A stretch of DNA of 64,000 nt from Actinophytocola algeriensis (GTDB lineage Bacteria; Actinomycetota; Actinomycetes; Mycobacteriales; Pseudonocardiaceae). A model generated the notes under the pieces. The model was not told the origin of the DNA and searched no databases. It saw nothing but the letters and a program-made list of their open reading frames with translations. The stretch covers positions 929,224 to 993,223 of the forward strand of contig NZ_JACHJQ010000002.1 of assembly GCF_014203735.1 (NCBI RefSeq), given 5' to 3'. This document shows positions 16,704 to 24,027 of this stretch, one piece after another. The position numbers and the translations under genes were made by a program. How positions within the stretch are numbered: the stretch's first letter is position 1; each line of letters starts with the position of its first letter.

Positions 16704-16789
16704 CTCGTCCTACTCCTGTGTCTACTAGGGACGCCCCGGGTTCGGGCGTTGATGGGCGGTGGGCTGCCGCGTCGCGGCCCATGGACTGG

Positions 16790-17548
16790 TCACGTGGTCA
16801 GGCGGTGCCGGATCCACACGTTGGGTTCGATGTAGACAGCGCGGTCGTGCTTGACGCTGACCTCGACCAGCGTCAGTGCGCCGGGCACCGCCACCGGCCC
16901 GTCGGTGTCGAACGGCAAGCCCGTCCACCCGCGCCACTGAGCGAGGCTCCCGGCGATGGCCATCGACACCGGGCAGACCTTGATGATCTGGCCGCCCTCC
17001 CGGACGTGCACGCGCAACCAGGCGTCGGCAGGCAGCCCGTCCGACCGGGTACGCGCCGTGTAGTCGGTGATCGACGTCTCGGGTTCGGCGTGCTTGTTGC
17101 TCGGCCGGACCGGGGCCATGAGGTCGGCGAACCCGAAACGTCGCGCGTTGTCGTTGAGTGCCACGAGTGTCCGGCTGGAGAGGTTCCTGGCCTGCGAACC
17201 GGGGACCACGGCGATCTCGAGCGCGCACACGGCGGTGAGCTCGCGCCCGGCGTAGGTGTCGAGCATGCTCTGGCGAAGCACCTCGTCCCAGCCGGTGTCG
17301 GGCAGGCTGTCGACGTCACCGTCCCATGCGAACGGCACGCTCGCCGCCCTGGCGATCACCCGCTCGTCGTCACCCTCACCGTCGAGCACGACGAGCTGGT
17401 GCTCGGGATGCCGCTCGAAGGCCCAGTTGATGAGCAGTGGCTCCGCTCGGACGTACGCGGGCCAGGTCGACTCCATGGTCAACATCGCCGACGCGAGGTC
17501 GGGCCGCTCGGCAAGACTGACCACACGCAGGTGCACTGCTACGGACAT
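16790..17548 (-). CDS. GNAT-like acyltransferase
   Basis: A 252-residue protein that resembles a divergent GNAT N-acyltransferase: beta strand HQLVVLDGEG, then ALEIAVVPGSQARNLSSRTL, where the V-P-x-x-Q-x-x-x-L/S region corresponds to the acetyl-CoA pyrophosphate loop, followed by FADLMAPVRPSNKH. The C-terminal half (LRVHVREGGQIIKVCPVSM) is longer than in simple GNATs. A role with the P450 downstream in tailoring a small molecule is inference from co-transcription only. ATG 17548 is preceded by AAGGAG at ideal spacing. Confidence 0.65.
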   Translation of the reverse strand: MSVAVHLRVVSLAERPDLASAMLTMESTWPAYVRAEPLLINWAFERHPEHQLVVLDGEGDDERVIARAASVPFAWDGDVDSLPDTGWDEVLRQSMLDTYAGRELTAVCALEIAVVPGSQARNLSSRTLVALNDNARRFGFADLMAPVRPSNKHAEPETSITDYTARTRSDGLPADAWLRVHVREGGQIIKVCPVSMAIAGSLAQWRGWTGLPFDTDGPVAVPGALTLVEVSVKHDRAVYIEPNVWIRHRLTT

Positions 17549-17765
17549 GTCGGGCTCCTTACGAGCGCAGGATCACGCCGAAAGTCTCGCCCGCCGAACT
17601 GGTGCCACACCCGCACCAGACTCGCCGCACCCACCGCCCGGTCAGGAGTCTCTGGTGTGGTGGGGGTCGGCGTGGCAGCCCGCACACCGCGGTCACTCAG
17701 CGGCAACTCGCTGCCCACGGCGCGCCCGGCGACCTCGTCCCTGCCCAGCAGGGTCCGGCTTTGTG

Positions 17766-17771
17766 TATAAC
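17766..17771 (+). promoter_or_regulatory. leaderless-type -10 of the dipeptidase gene
   Basis: TATAAC ends seven bases before GTG 17779, the distance expected when transcription starts at the start codon. No ribosome-binding site is present. 17549-17765 shows no gene. Confidence 0.5.
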
Positions 17772-17778
17772 AGTCCTC

Positions 17779-18567
17779 GTGTCCCGAACCTCCCGCCTCA
17801 GCGCGGCTGTGCTGGCCCTCTTCTCGTGCGTGGCTCTCGCCGCACCCGCCGCCGCGAGCGACAAGCACGGCGCGCCACCCGAGTTCGTCGTCCTGCACGA
17901 CGTCGACCCGACGATCCGGTACGACATCCGCTACTTCGGGCGGCACAACTTCGTCGGTGACCGCATCGACGGCTACCGGCAACCGCAGTGCATCCTCACC
18001 CGTCACGCCGCGACAGCCCTGCGCACCGCACAACGCACGCTGCTGCGGCAGGGCTACACGCTCAAGGTCTACGACTGCTACCGCCCACAGCGCGCGGTCG
18101 ACCACTTCGTCCGCTGGGCCACGGACCTCGACGACGAACGGATGAAGGCCGAGTTCTACCCCAACGTCGACAAGTCACGGCTGTTCGCCGACGGCTACAT
18201 CGCGGAGAAGTCCGGCCACAGCCGCGGCAGCACCCTCGACGTCACGCTGGTCAAGCTGCCCGCGGGTCCCCAACGGCCGTACCGCCCCGGCGAGCCGCTG
18301 GTCGCCTGCTTCGCCCCGGTCGAGCAGCGTTTCCCCGACAACGGCGTCGACATGGGCACTGGCTACGACTGCTTCGACCCGTTGTCCCACACCGACAACC
18401 CGGCCATCACCGGTGCCGCCCGCCACCACCGCGACCTGCTCCGCACCACGCTCGCGGACGCCGGGTTCCGCAACCTCCCCGAGGAGTGGTGGCACTTCAC
18501 CCTCAACGACGAACCCTTCCCCGACACGTACTTCGACTTCCCCGTCAGCCGAGGTGCACTGGACTGA
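17779..18567 (+). CDS. secreted D-alanyl-D-alanine dipeptidase (VanX-like, M15D)
   Basis: A 262-residue exported zinc dipeptidase expected to cleave D-Ala-D-Ala or related peptides outside the membrane. A signal peptide (AAVLALFSCVALAAPAAAS) is followed by the VanX domain: KVYDCYRPQRAVDHFVRWA, zinc ligands in SGHSRGSTLDVTL (SxHxxGxxxD), and the catalytic/zinc EEWWHFTL (ExxWH). The native secretion signal and lack of vanH or vanA homologues nearby argue for a wall-recycling role and not vancomycin resistance. The GTG start at 17779 is supported by the position of the signal peptide and the -10 box. Confidence 0.88.
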   Translation: MSRTSRLSAAVLALFSCVALAAPAAASDKHGAPPEFVVLHDVDPTIRYDIRYFGRHNFVGDRIDGYRQPQCILTRHAATALRTAQRTLLRQGYTLKVYDCYRPQRAVDHFVRWATDLDDERMKAEFYPNVDKSRLFADGYIAEKSGHSRGSTLDVTLVKLPAGPQRPYRPGEPLVACFAPVEQRFPDNGVDMGTGYDCFDPLSHTDNPAITGAARHHRDLLRTTLADAGFRNLPEEWWHFTLNDEPFPDTYFDFPVSRGALD

Positions 18568-18649
18568 CAGGGCCTGGCCTGGTTCAGCCGGCCCGAGTCC
18601 GCGGTCCGATCCCGGCGTCACATCGTCGGTGCGGTAGTACTTTGGTGAT

Positions 18650-19450
18650 GTGGCGGTCGTTACCGGGTTGGTGTGCTACCCGATCAAGGGGTGTGCCGGG
18701 GTCGTTCTGGAGCGCGGTGAGGTCACGCCGGCCGGGTTGGCGCACGACCGGACCTTCGCGGTCGTCGACCGGTCAGGTGCGAGCCTGTGGCAGGGCGAAG
18801 TGCCGCGGATGGCGGTCGTTCGAGGCCGGGTGCTGGACGCGGGCGCCGGCATCGTGCTGAGCGCCCCCGGTGCGGACGACCTCGAGGTGGACGTGGCGTC
18901 CGGCGGGCGGACCCTGGCGGTCGAGGTGGAGAAGTGGCCGGGCACGGGGATCGACCAGGGCGATGAGGCGGCGGGGTGGTTGTCCGAGGTGCTCGACGTT
19001 CCGGTCCGCCTGGTGCGTGAGCCACCGGGCGCCCGCACCGGCGCCGACCCGACCGCGCTGCTGATCACGTCGCGGTCGTCGCTGGACGGCCTCAACGCAC
19101 GGATCCAGGCCAAGGGTGCCGCCCCGGTGCCGATGGACCGCTTCCGCCCCAACGTGATCGTCACGGGCTGGGCCGAGGCGCACACCGAGGACCTGGTCGC
19201 CCGCATGACCGTGGGCACCGCCCAGTTCGGCTTCGGCGAGCTGGCGATCCGGTGCGCGGTCACCATGGTCGACCAGCTGGCCGGCGTCCGGGCGGGCCCC
19301 GAACCGTTGCGCACGCTGGCCGACTACCGCCGCGAGCCGGACGGTGTCGCCTTCGGCATGAAGGCCACCGTGCACACCCCGGGCCACGTCGCCGTCGGTG
19401 ACCAGGTCACCATCACCGCCCGAAGATCCACAATGGACGGTGCACGCTGA
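18650..19450 (+). CDS. MOSC-domain protein
   Basis: A 266-residue protein with an N-terminal MOSC beta-barrel (GLVCYPIKGCAGVVLERGEV, GLAHDRTFAVVD) and a C-terminal MOSC domain (FRPNVIVTG, then LAIRCAVTMVDQLAG, with the Cys characteristic of molybdenum cofactor sulfuration/binding proteins, and LADYRR). Family members (mARC/YcbX type) use Mo cofactor to reduce N-hydroxylated compounds. GTG 18650 has no ribosome-binding site but TAGTAC (18635-18640) is suitably placed for a leaderless promoter. It stands alone. Confidence 0.88.
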   Translation: MAVVTGLVCYPIKGCAGVVLERGEVTPAGLAHDRTFAVVDRSGASLWQGEVPRMAVVRGRVLDAGAGIVLSAPGADDLEVDVASGGRTLAVEVEKWPGTGIDQGDEAAGWLSEVLDVPVRLVREPPGARTGADPTALLITSRSSLDGLNARIQAKGAAPVPMDRFRPNVIVTGWAEAHTEDLVARMTVGTAQFGFGELAIRCAVTMVDQLAGVRAGPEPLRTLADYRREPDGVAFGMKATVHTPGHVAVGDQVTITARRSTMDGAR

Positions 19451-19555
19451 TCGGCTCCACCCGGTCCCATGTGGACACCGGACCCTCGGTTCGGCTCGGG
19501 TGACACGGAACCACGCAACACCCGCTTCACCCCGAACCACGGACGCGGAGCCGGG

Positions 19556-20551
19556 TCATCCGCCCGTCGCGCGCTGGTAGCGGTCGGCGAGTGTCGCGCA
19601 GGCGGTGCGCAGCTCGGCCGGTTCGATGTCGGTCAGGTCGGTGTCGAAGGTGGCGAGGATGCCCGCGATGCCCGCCCAGGACCACGCGCCGAGCGTGAGC
19701 CGGGTGGTCTCCTCGGTGACGGGTTCGACGACCGACCCGCCCGGTGCCCACCGCGCGACGATGGCCGCGGGGTGGCGCAGGACCGCCGAGCCGAGGCACT
19801 GCCAGCGGGCGGGGGTGTCGCCGCGGTCGAAGCTGGTGACCACGTGCTCCGCGACTCCGCGTCCGGGCAGGGGCCGGCGGGTGAACGGGATCCCGGTGGG
19901 GTCGTGCGGGTGGATCCGGTCGACGCGGAAGATCGGCCACGTGTCGTCGTCCGGGTCGCGGGCCACGAGGTACCAGCGGCCGGCCCACACCACGAGGTGG
20001 TGCGGCTCGACCGCGCGCGGCGCGGCGAAGTCGGGGTCGCGCGGGCCGGGCCGGGTGCCGTCGGCGCGCAGCCGGTCGAACCGCAGCACGTGCCGCCCGC
20101 GCACCGCGTCGCCGACCGCCTTGAGCGTGGCCGCCCCGATCGGCGGCGCGGCGAACTCCCAGTGGTTGCGCAGCGAGGTCAGCTGCATGGCGTCGATCTC
20201 GGCGCGCAGCCGCACCGGCATCACCTGCCGCAGCGTCTCCAGCGCCCGGGCGCTCGCCTCCCGCAGCCCGAAGACCGTCAGCGGTGTGGTCTGCAGCGCC
20301 AGCGCGACGGCGACCGCCTAGTCGTCGTCGAACAGCAGCGGCGGGAGGGTCGAGCCGGCCCCGAGGCGGTACCCGCCGTCCGGCCCCTTCGCCGCCGCCA
20401 CCGGGTACCCCAGGTCACGCAGGGTGCCGATGTCCCGCCGCACGGTCCGGGTGCTGACCGCGAGACGCTCGGCCAGTTCCACGCACGACCACTCGCGGCG
20501 GGTGGCCAGCAGCGACAGCAGGGTCAGCGCCCGCGACGACGTGGTTGCCAT
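19556..20551 (-). pseudogene. WYL-domain transcriptional regulator with in-frame amber codon
   Basis: A YafY-type regulator of about 330 codons: N-terminal helix-turn-helix (ELAERLAVSTRTVRRDIGTL, GPDGGYRLGAG) in 20318-20551 and a WYL domain (HHLVVWAGRWYLVARDPDDD, FRVDRI) in 19556-20224. Between them a single TAG (20318-20320) interrupts one continuous frame: LLFDDD, stop, AVAVALALQTTPL. In relatives this reads DDDEAVAVA, so a GAG-to-TAG change at a conserved Glu is the simplest explanation. The protein is likely non-functional unless the base is a sequencing error. It is divergent from a VOC gene with a palindrome between them. Confidence 0.8.
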
Positions 20552-20572
20552 GACGCCATCGTCCCCGAAGAA

Positions 20573-20591
20573 GCGGACACTCGATGTCCGC
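20573..20591. promoter_or_regulatory. operator-like inverted repeat between WYL regulator and VOC gene
   Basis: A perfect 7-bp inverted repeat, GCGGACA (20573-20579) and TGTCCGC (20585-20591), with a five-base spacer lies in the short divergent interval. It is the natural candidate binding site for the neighbouring WYL regulator. Confidence 0.6.
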
Positions 20592-20613
20592 CACCGCTGC
20601 CAGAGTGCGGGAC

Positions 20614-21039
20614 ATGAGCGACACCGCCTCCCCCTACACCGGCTCCCGCATCGACCACCTCAACGTCGCGGTGCCCGATCTCGACCGGTCGATCGCGTTC
20701 TACAGCCGGGTCCTCGAGGTCATCGGCATCGAGACGAAGCTGCACGTCCCCGCCCGCCCGGACCTGCCAGAGATGCACGGGTTCGGCGTCGGCGGCAAGC
20801 CGTTCTTCTGGCTCATCGCGGACGGCACGGTCGGCACCAACATGCACGTCGCCTTCACCGTGGGCTCCCGGGACCTCGTGCGGCGCTTCTACGACACCGC
20901 ACTCGCGGCCGGCGCCACGCCGCTGCACTCCCCTGCCGCCTGGACCGAGTACCACCCGGACTACTACGGCGGGTTCGTGCTCGACCCCGACGGCATCAAC
21001 CTCGAGGCCGTGTGCCACGAGCCGGCCGACCGGTCCTGA
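20614..21039 (+). CDS. VOC / glyoxalase-family protein
   Basis: A 141-residue single-domain vicinal-oxygen-chelate protein: RIDHLNVAVPDLDRSIAFYS at the start (metal His), NMHVAFTV in the second motif and FVLDPDGINLEAVCH at the end (metal Glu). The metal ligands His, His and Glu are thus kept. The family includes dioxygenases, glyoxalases and resistance proteins, so the substrate is unknown. ATG 20614 was chosen because the other in-frame ATG (20584) lies within the operator palindrome. Divergence from a WYL regulator suggests control by it. Confidence 0.85.
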   Translation: MSDTASPYTGSRIDHLNVAVPDLDRSIAFYSRVLEVIGIETKLHVPARPDLPEMHGFGVGGKPFFWLIADGTVGTNMHVAFTVGSRDLVRRFYDTALAAGATPLHSPAAWTEYHPDYYGGFVLDPDGINLEAVCHEPADRS

Positions 21040-21176
21040 GTGGCGAGGCTGCGGTCCCGTAGGCGCTCCAGGCCGCCTTGCCCGGCGACGGTGTGCGTGC
21101 GTCGGCGCCGGGTGCACCACCGCCGTCATCCGCGTCCCGCCGCGCGCCGACGGCGCTGATCGGCGAGGCTGGGGCC

Positions 21177-22100
21177 ATGCGGGTACTGGTGACGGGAGCG
21201 TCGGGGTTCGTCGGGCGGCGGCTGGCGGCCGCGCTGGTGGACGAGGGGCACGAGGTGCGGGCCATGACCCGCGAGGTCGACCGCTACCGCGGCGCCGGGA
21301 CGCCCGTCCACGGCGACGTGCGGGAAGCCGGCTCGCTGCGCGCGGCGGCCGAGGGCTGCGGGGCGGCCTACTACCTCGTCCACTCGCTGGACGACCCGCG
21401 GTTCGCCCAGCGGGACGCCGACGCGGCGCGGACGTTCGCGGCGGCCGCCGCGGCAGCCGGGGTCCGGCGGATCGTCTACCTGGGCGGGCTCGGCGCGGAC
21501 GACGGGAAGCTGTCCGAGCACCTCGGCAGCCGCCGGGAGGTGGAGACGCTCCTCGGCGAGGGCGGGGTGCCGGTCACGACGCTGCGTGCGGGCATCGTGA
21601 TCGGGCACGGCGGCACCTCCTGGGAGATGACGCGCAAGCTGGTGGAGCGCCTGCCGCTGATGGTGGTGCCGCAGTGGGTGTACACCCGTTGTCAGCCCAT
21701 CGCGGTCGCGGACGTCGTCCACTACCTCGTCAGGGTGCTGGAGGCGCCGGCCGCGGAGGGGCGGACGTTCGAGATCGGCGGCCGGGACGTCTACACATAC
21801 CTGGACATGATGCGCAGGCTCGCGGTGATCGAGGGCCGCTTCCTGCCGATGCTCCCCGCCCCGGTGCCGATGGTCGGCCCGGTCACGTGGCTGTCCGCGC
21901 AGTGGATCGCGGTGTTCGCCGGGGTCGACGCGCGGACCAGCCGGGCCCTGATCGACTCGATGAACACCGAAGTGGTCGTGCACGACCACACCATCGACGA
22001 GGTGGTGCCGCACGAGCCGATGAACTTCGACGACGCCGTGCTCGCCGCGCTCGCGGAACGGGCGCGGGAGACGAGGGCCGCGTCGGAGGCCGCGCGGTGA
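21177..22100 (+). CDS. NAD(P)H-binding atypical SDR
   Basis: A 307-residue protein with an N-terminal Rossmann motif (VLVTGASGFVGRRLAAAL) and the pattern of atypical short-chain dehydrogenases of the YbjT/NmrA type: YYLVHSLDDPRFAQRDAD, IVYLGGLG, TLRAGIVIGHGGTSWEM and EIGGRDVYTYLDMM. No Tyr-x-x-x-Lys catalytic pair is clear. Many relatives are nucleotide sensors or reductases of unknown substrate. ATG 21177 is the first codon that starts the Rossmann fold; upstream in-frame sequence is Pro/Ala-rich non-homologous. The stop overlaps the next ATG by one base (TGATG). Confidence 0.82.
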   Translation: MRVLVTGASGFVGRRLAAALVDEGHEVRAMTREVDRYRGAGTPVHGDVREAGSLRAAAEGCGAAYYLVHSLDDPRFAQRDADAARTFAAAAAAAGVRRIVYLGGLGADDGKLSEHLGSRREVETLLGEGGVPVTTLRAGIVIGHGGTSWEMTRKLVERLPLMVVPQWVYTRCQPIAVADVVHYLVRVLEAPAAEGRTFEIGGRDVYTYLDMMRRLAVIEGRFLPMLPAPVPMVGPVTWLSAQWIAVFAGVDARTSRALIDSMNTEVVVHDHTIDEVVPHEPMNFDDAVLAALAERARETRAASEAAR

Positions 22101-22840
22101 TGCGGGTCCTCCGCACGCTGTTCCGCGAGGTCCCGCGCGACCACCGGGAGACGTCCGAGGCGATCCGGCGGCGCAGGCGGGTCGTCACGGTGACCGCCGT
22201 GGCGGGCGCGGGGCTGCTCGGCACCTCGCTGTCGACCACACCGGGCTCGCCGCGGTTCTACCGGCTGACCACCGCGACGGCGGCCACCTGGGTCGCCGGG
22301 GGCCTGCTGTCCGGGCCGTTGCACCTCGGCCGCGCGTTCGGCGGCGGCGACCGGCTGCGGCGCCCGGCGCTGGTGCCGGTCCTGCTCGGGGCGGCAGCTT
22401 TCGCGCCGTTCTACGGGTGCGCGCTGGTGTGCAGGCGCATCCCGCCGCTCAACCGCATGCTCACGTCCATCCTCGCCTACGCCCACCAGGGCAGCGGCGG
22501 CGCGGTGCTCGCCACCACCCTGGTGAACGGCGCGGCGGAGGAGGTGTTCTTCCGCGGCGCCCTGTACGCGGCGGTGCGCCACGCGAACCCGGCGGTCGTG
22601 TCCACCGGCACCTACGTGCTCGCGACCACCGCGACCCGCAACCCCGTGCTCGTGGCCGCGTCCGCGGTCATGGGCACGCTGTTCGCACTGCAGCGACGCG
22701 CCTCGGGCGGGATCCAGGCACCGATGATCACGCACCTCGTGTGGTCCGCACTCATGCTGCGGTTCCTGCCACCGCTGTTCCCGCCACCGGCCGCTCGCCC
22801 GCGTTCGACGGGCTCGCGAGTCAGAGGTCGTCCAGATTGA
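22100..22840 (+). CDS. CPBP-family intramembrane metalloprotease
   Basis: A 246-residue membrane protein with the CPBP (Abi/Rce1-like) signature: AAEEVFFRGALYAAVRH, giving the Glu-Glu-x3-Arg motif, and a later His in MITHLVWSALML. About six membrane helices are present. The first 30 residues are basic and cytosolic. Family roles include CAAX-like processing and bacteriocin self-immunity. It is translationally coupled to the SDR gene, and its 3' end overlaps the convergent response-regulator gene by 20 bp. Confidence 0.85.
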   Translation: MRVLRTLFREVPRDHRETSEAIRRRRRVVTVTAVAGAGLLGTSLSTTPGSPRFYRLTTATAATWVAGGLLSGPLHLGRAFGGGDRLRRPALVPVLLGAAAFAPFYGCALVCRRIPPLNRMLTSILAYAHQGSGGAVLATTLVNGAAEEVFFRGALYAAVRHANPAVVSTGTYVLATTATRNPVLVAASAVMGTLFALQRRASGGIQAPMITHLVWSALMLRFLPPLFPPPAARPRSTGSRVRGRPD

Positions 22841-23486
22841 TCAGGCCGTCCTCGATCGCGCGGGCGGCGAGCGCGACCTTGCTCGGCGCTTCCCTGCCGA
22901 TCTGCGTGTACTTGACCCGGATCCGTTCGAGGTGGGAGTTGACCGTACTCGGGGAGATCCCGAGGCGGTGGGCGACGAACTCCTTCGACTCCGACTGGAA
23001 CCACTCGATCAGCACCTCGATCTCCCGCGACGACAACGCGGGCCGCCGCTCGGACCGATCACCCGCGAGCGCCCCGGCCAGCGACGGCGGCGTGTACGGC
23101 TTGTTCCACGCCGCGGCGTGCACCGCCTTCACCAGGTGCGCCGCCCCCTCGATCTTCGTCAGATAGCAGTGGGCGCCCAACTCCAGGCACTGCAACGCGA
23201 TGCTGTCGTCCGCGCGCATGGAATAGACCACCACCCGCCTGCCCGCGTCGACCAGCCGGCGCAGGTCACCGAGCACCGGGGCCGGGCCGCCCAGGTTGAG
23301 GTCCAGGATCACCACATCCGCGTCGGCGCCCCGCCCCAGCCACGCCACCCGCACGTCCGCGCCCTCGGCGACCACCGTGACCGGCGGAGTCCCCTCGGTC
23401 AGCCACTGACCGACCCCAGCTCGCACAGCCGGATGATCGTCGACGATCACCGCGGTCAGACCGGCCACCTCGGTACCAGAAGCCAC
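22821..23486 (-). CDS. orphan NarL/FixJ-type response regulator
   Basis: A 221-residue two-domain regulator. The receiver domain has Asp-Asp at VIVDDHPAV (residues 15-18), the probable phospho-acceptor Asp62 (DVVILDLN) and Lys111 (CYLTK). The C-terminal LuxR-type helix-turn-helix is ALSSREIEVLIEW, FVAHRLGISPSTVNSHLERI. The linker and the last residues are typical length. No histidine kinase lies nearby. GTG 23486 follows GGGGAGG. The mRNA would start some 130 bases earlier, at a promoter nearly identical to that of the StrR-like gene at 63.4 kb. Confidence 0.88.
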   Translation of the reverse strand: MASGTEVAGLTAVIVDDHPAVRAGVGQWLTEGTPPVTVVAEGADVRVAWLGRGADADVVILDLNLGGPAPVLGDLRRLVDAGRRVVVYSMRADDSIALQCLELGAHCYLTKIEGAAHLVKAVHAAAWNKPYTPPSLAGALAGDRSERRPALSSREIEVLIEWFQSESKEFVAHRLGISPSTVNSHLERIRVKYTQIGREAPSKVALAARAIEDGLINLDDL

Positions 23487-23621
23487 CCGACCTCCCCCCG
23501 ACCATGAGCACCGCGCACATACCGGGTTACGTCCACCGGTGATGTCGTCGCGGAGCTTCCCTTTTCTGGCGTGCGCTTCCAGTCCGGGAACTGCTCGGCG
23601 GTTCCTGGACGGCGCGGTGGC

Positions 23622-23669
23622 ACTGTAGAAACCGTGGCTGGCACGGCTCTGCCCGTACCCCACCCGTAC
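23622..23669 (-). promoter_or_regulatory. promoter with GTACGGG direct repeats, response-regulator copy
   Basis: On the minus strand two exact GTACGGG heptamers (23663-23669 and 23652-23658) are separated by four bases, and a -10 box TACAGT (23622-23627) follows after 24 bases. The same arrangement, with the same spacings, stands before the StrR-like gene (63437-63484). No standard -35 is present, fitting activator-dependent transcription. Confidence 0.65.
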
Positions 23670-23734
23670 CACGTGTGCGGCCACTCCTGCCATCGCGCCT
23701 CGACGAACCGGGCGGGCACTCCGCCGCCGTGGTG

Positions 23735-23948
23735 GAGAGAAGTGCCCGTCGATGCACAACCGCATGGTCCGCGGTGCCCATGCCACCATTCGGCTCACGA
23801 ACGCGGCCTGCTCCGAGTCGACCGCCCAGTTGCCGTGGTAGACCAGGTTGTCGAACAAGTCGTTGCGCTCGAACGGGTCGGCGGCCGGGCCGAGGTCGGC
23901 GGGGAACGCGTCGGTCAGCCGCCCGAGTGCGGCCGCGAGGTCGTCCAT
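23735..23948 (-). pseudogene. truncated unassigned gene
   Basis: From ATG 23948 about 70 codons have strong third-position GC bias and protein-like content (ALGRLTDAFPADLGPAAD, FERNDLFDNLVYHGNWA). The coding signal fades after about 23740, and the frame then runs through the promoter of the response-regulator gene. It looks like the 5' end of a gene whose remainder has been lost. The family is not recognised. Confidence 0.4.
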
Positions 23949-24027
23949 GACAGTCCCAACAGGACTCCGCACCATGGGAGAACGACGTTACGCCGGATCG
24001 GCACACGGGCCATGCCGGTTTCCGGCA

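Noticed and set aside
17779-18567. Vancomycin-resistance locus
   Set aside because: The VanX-like enzyme is secreted and there is no vanH, vanA or VanRS. The VanZ-like gene is 14 kb away and unrelated in context.
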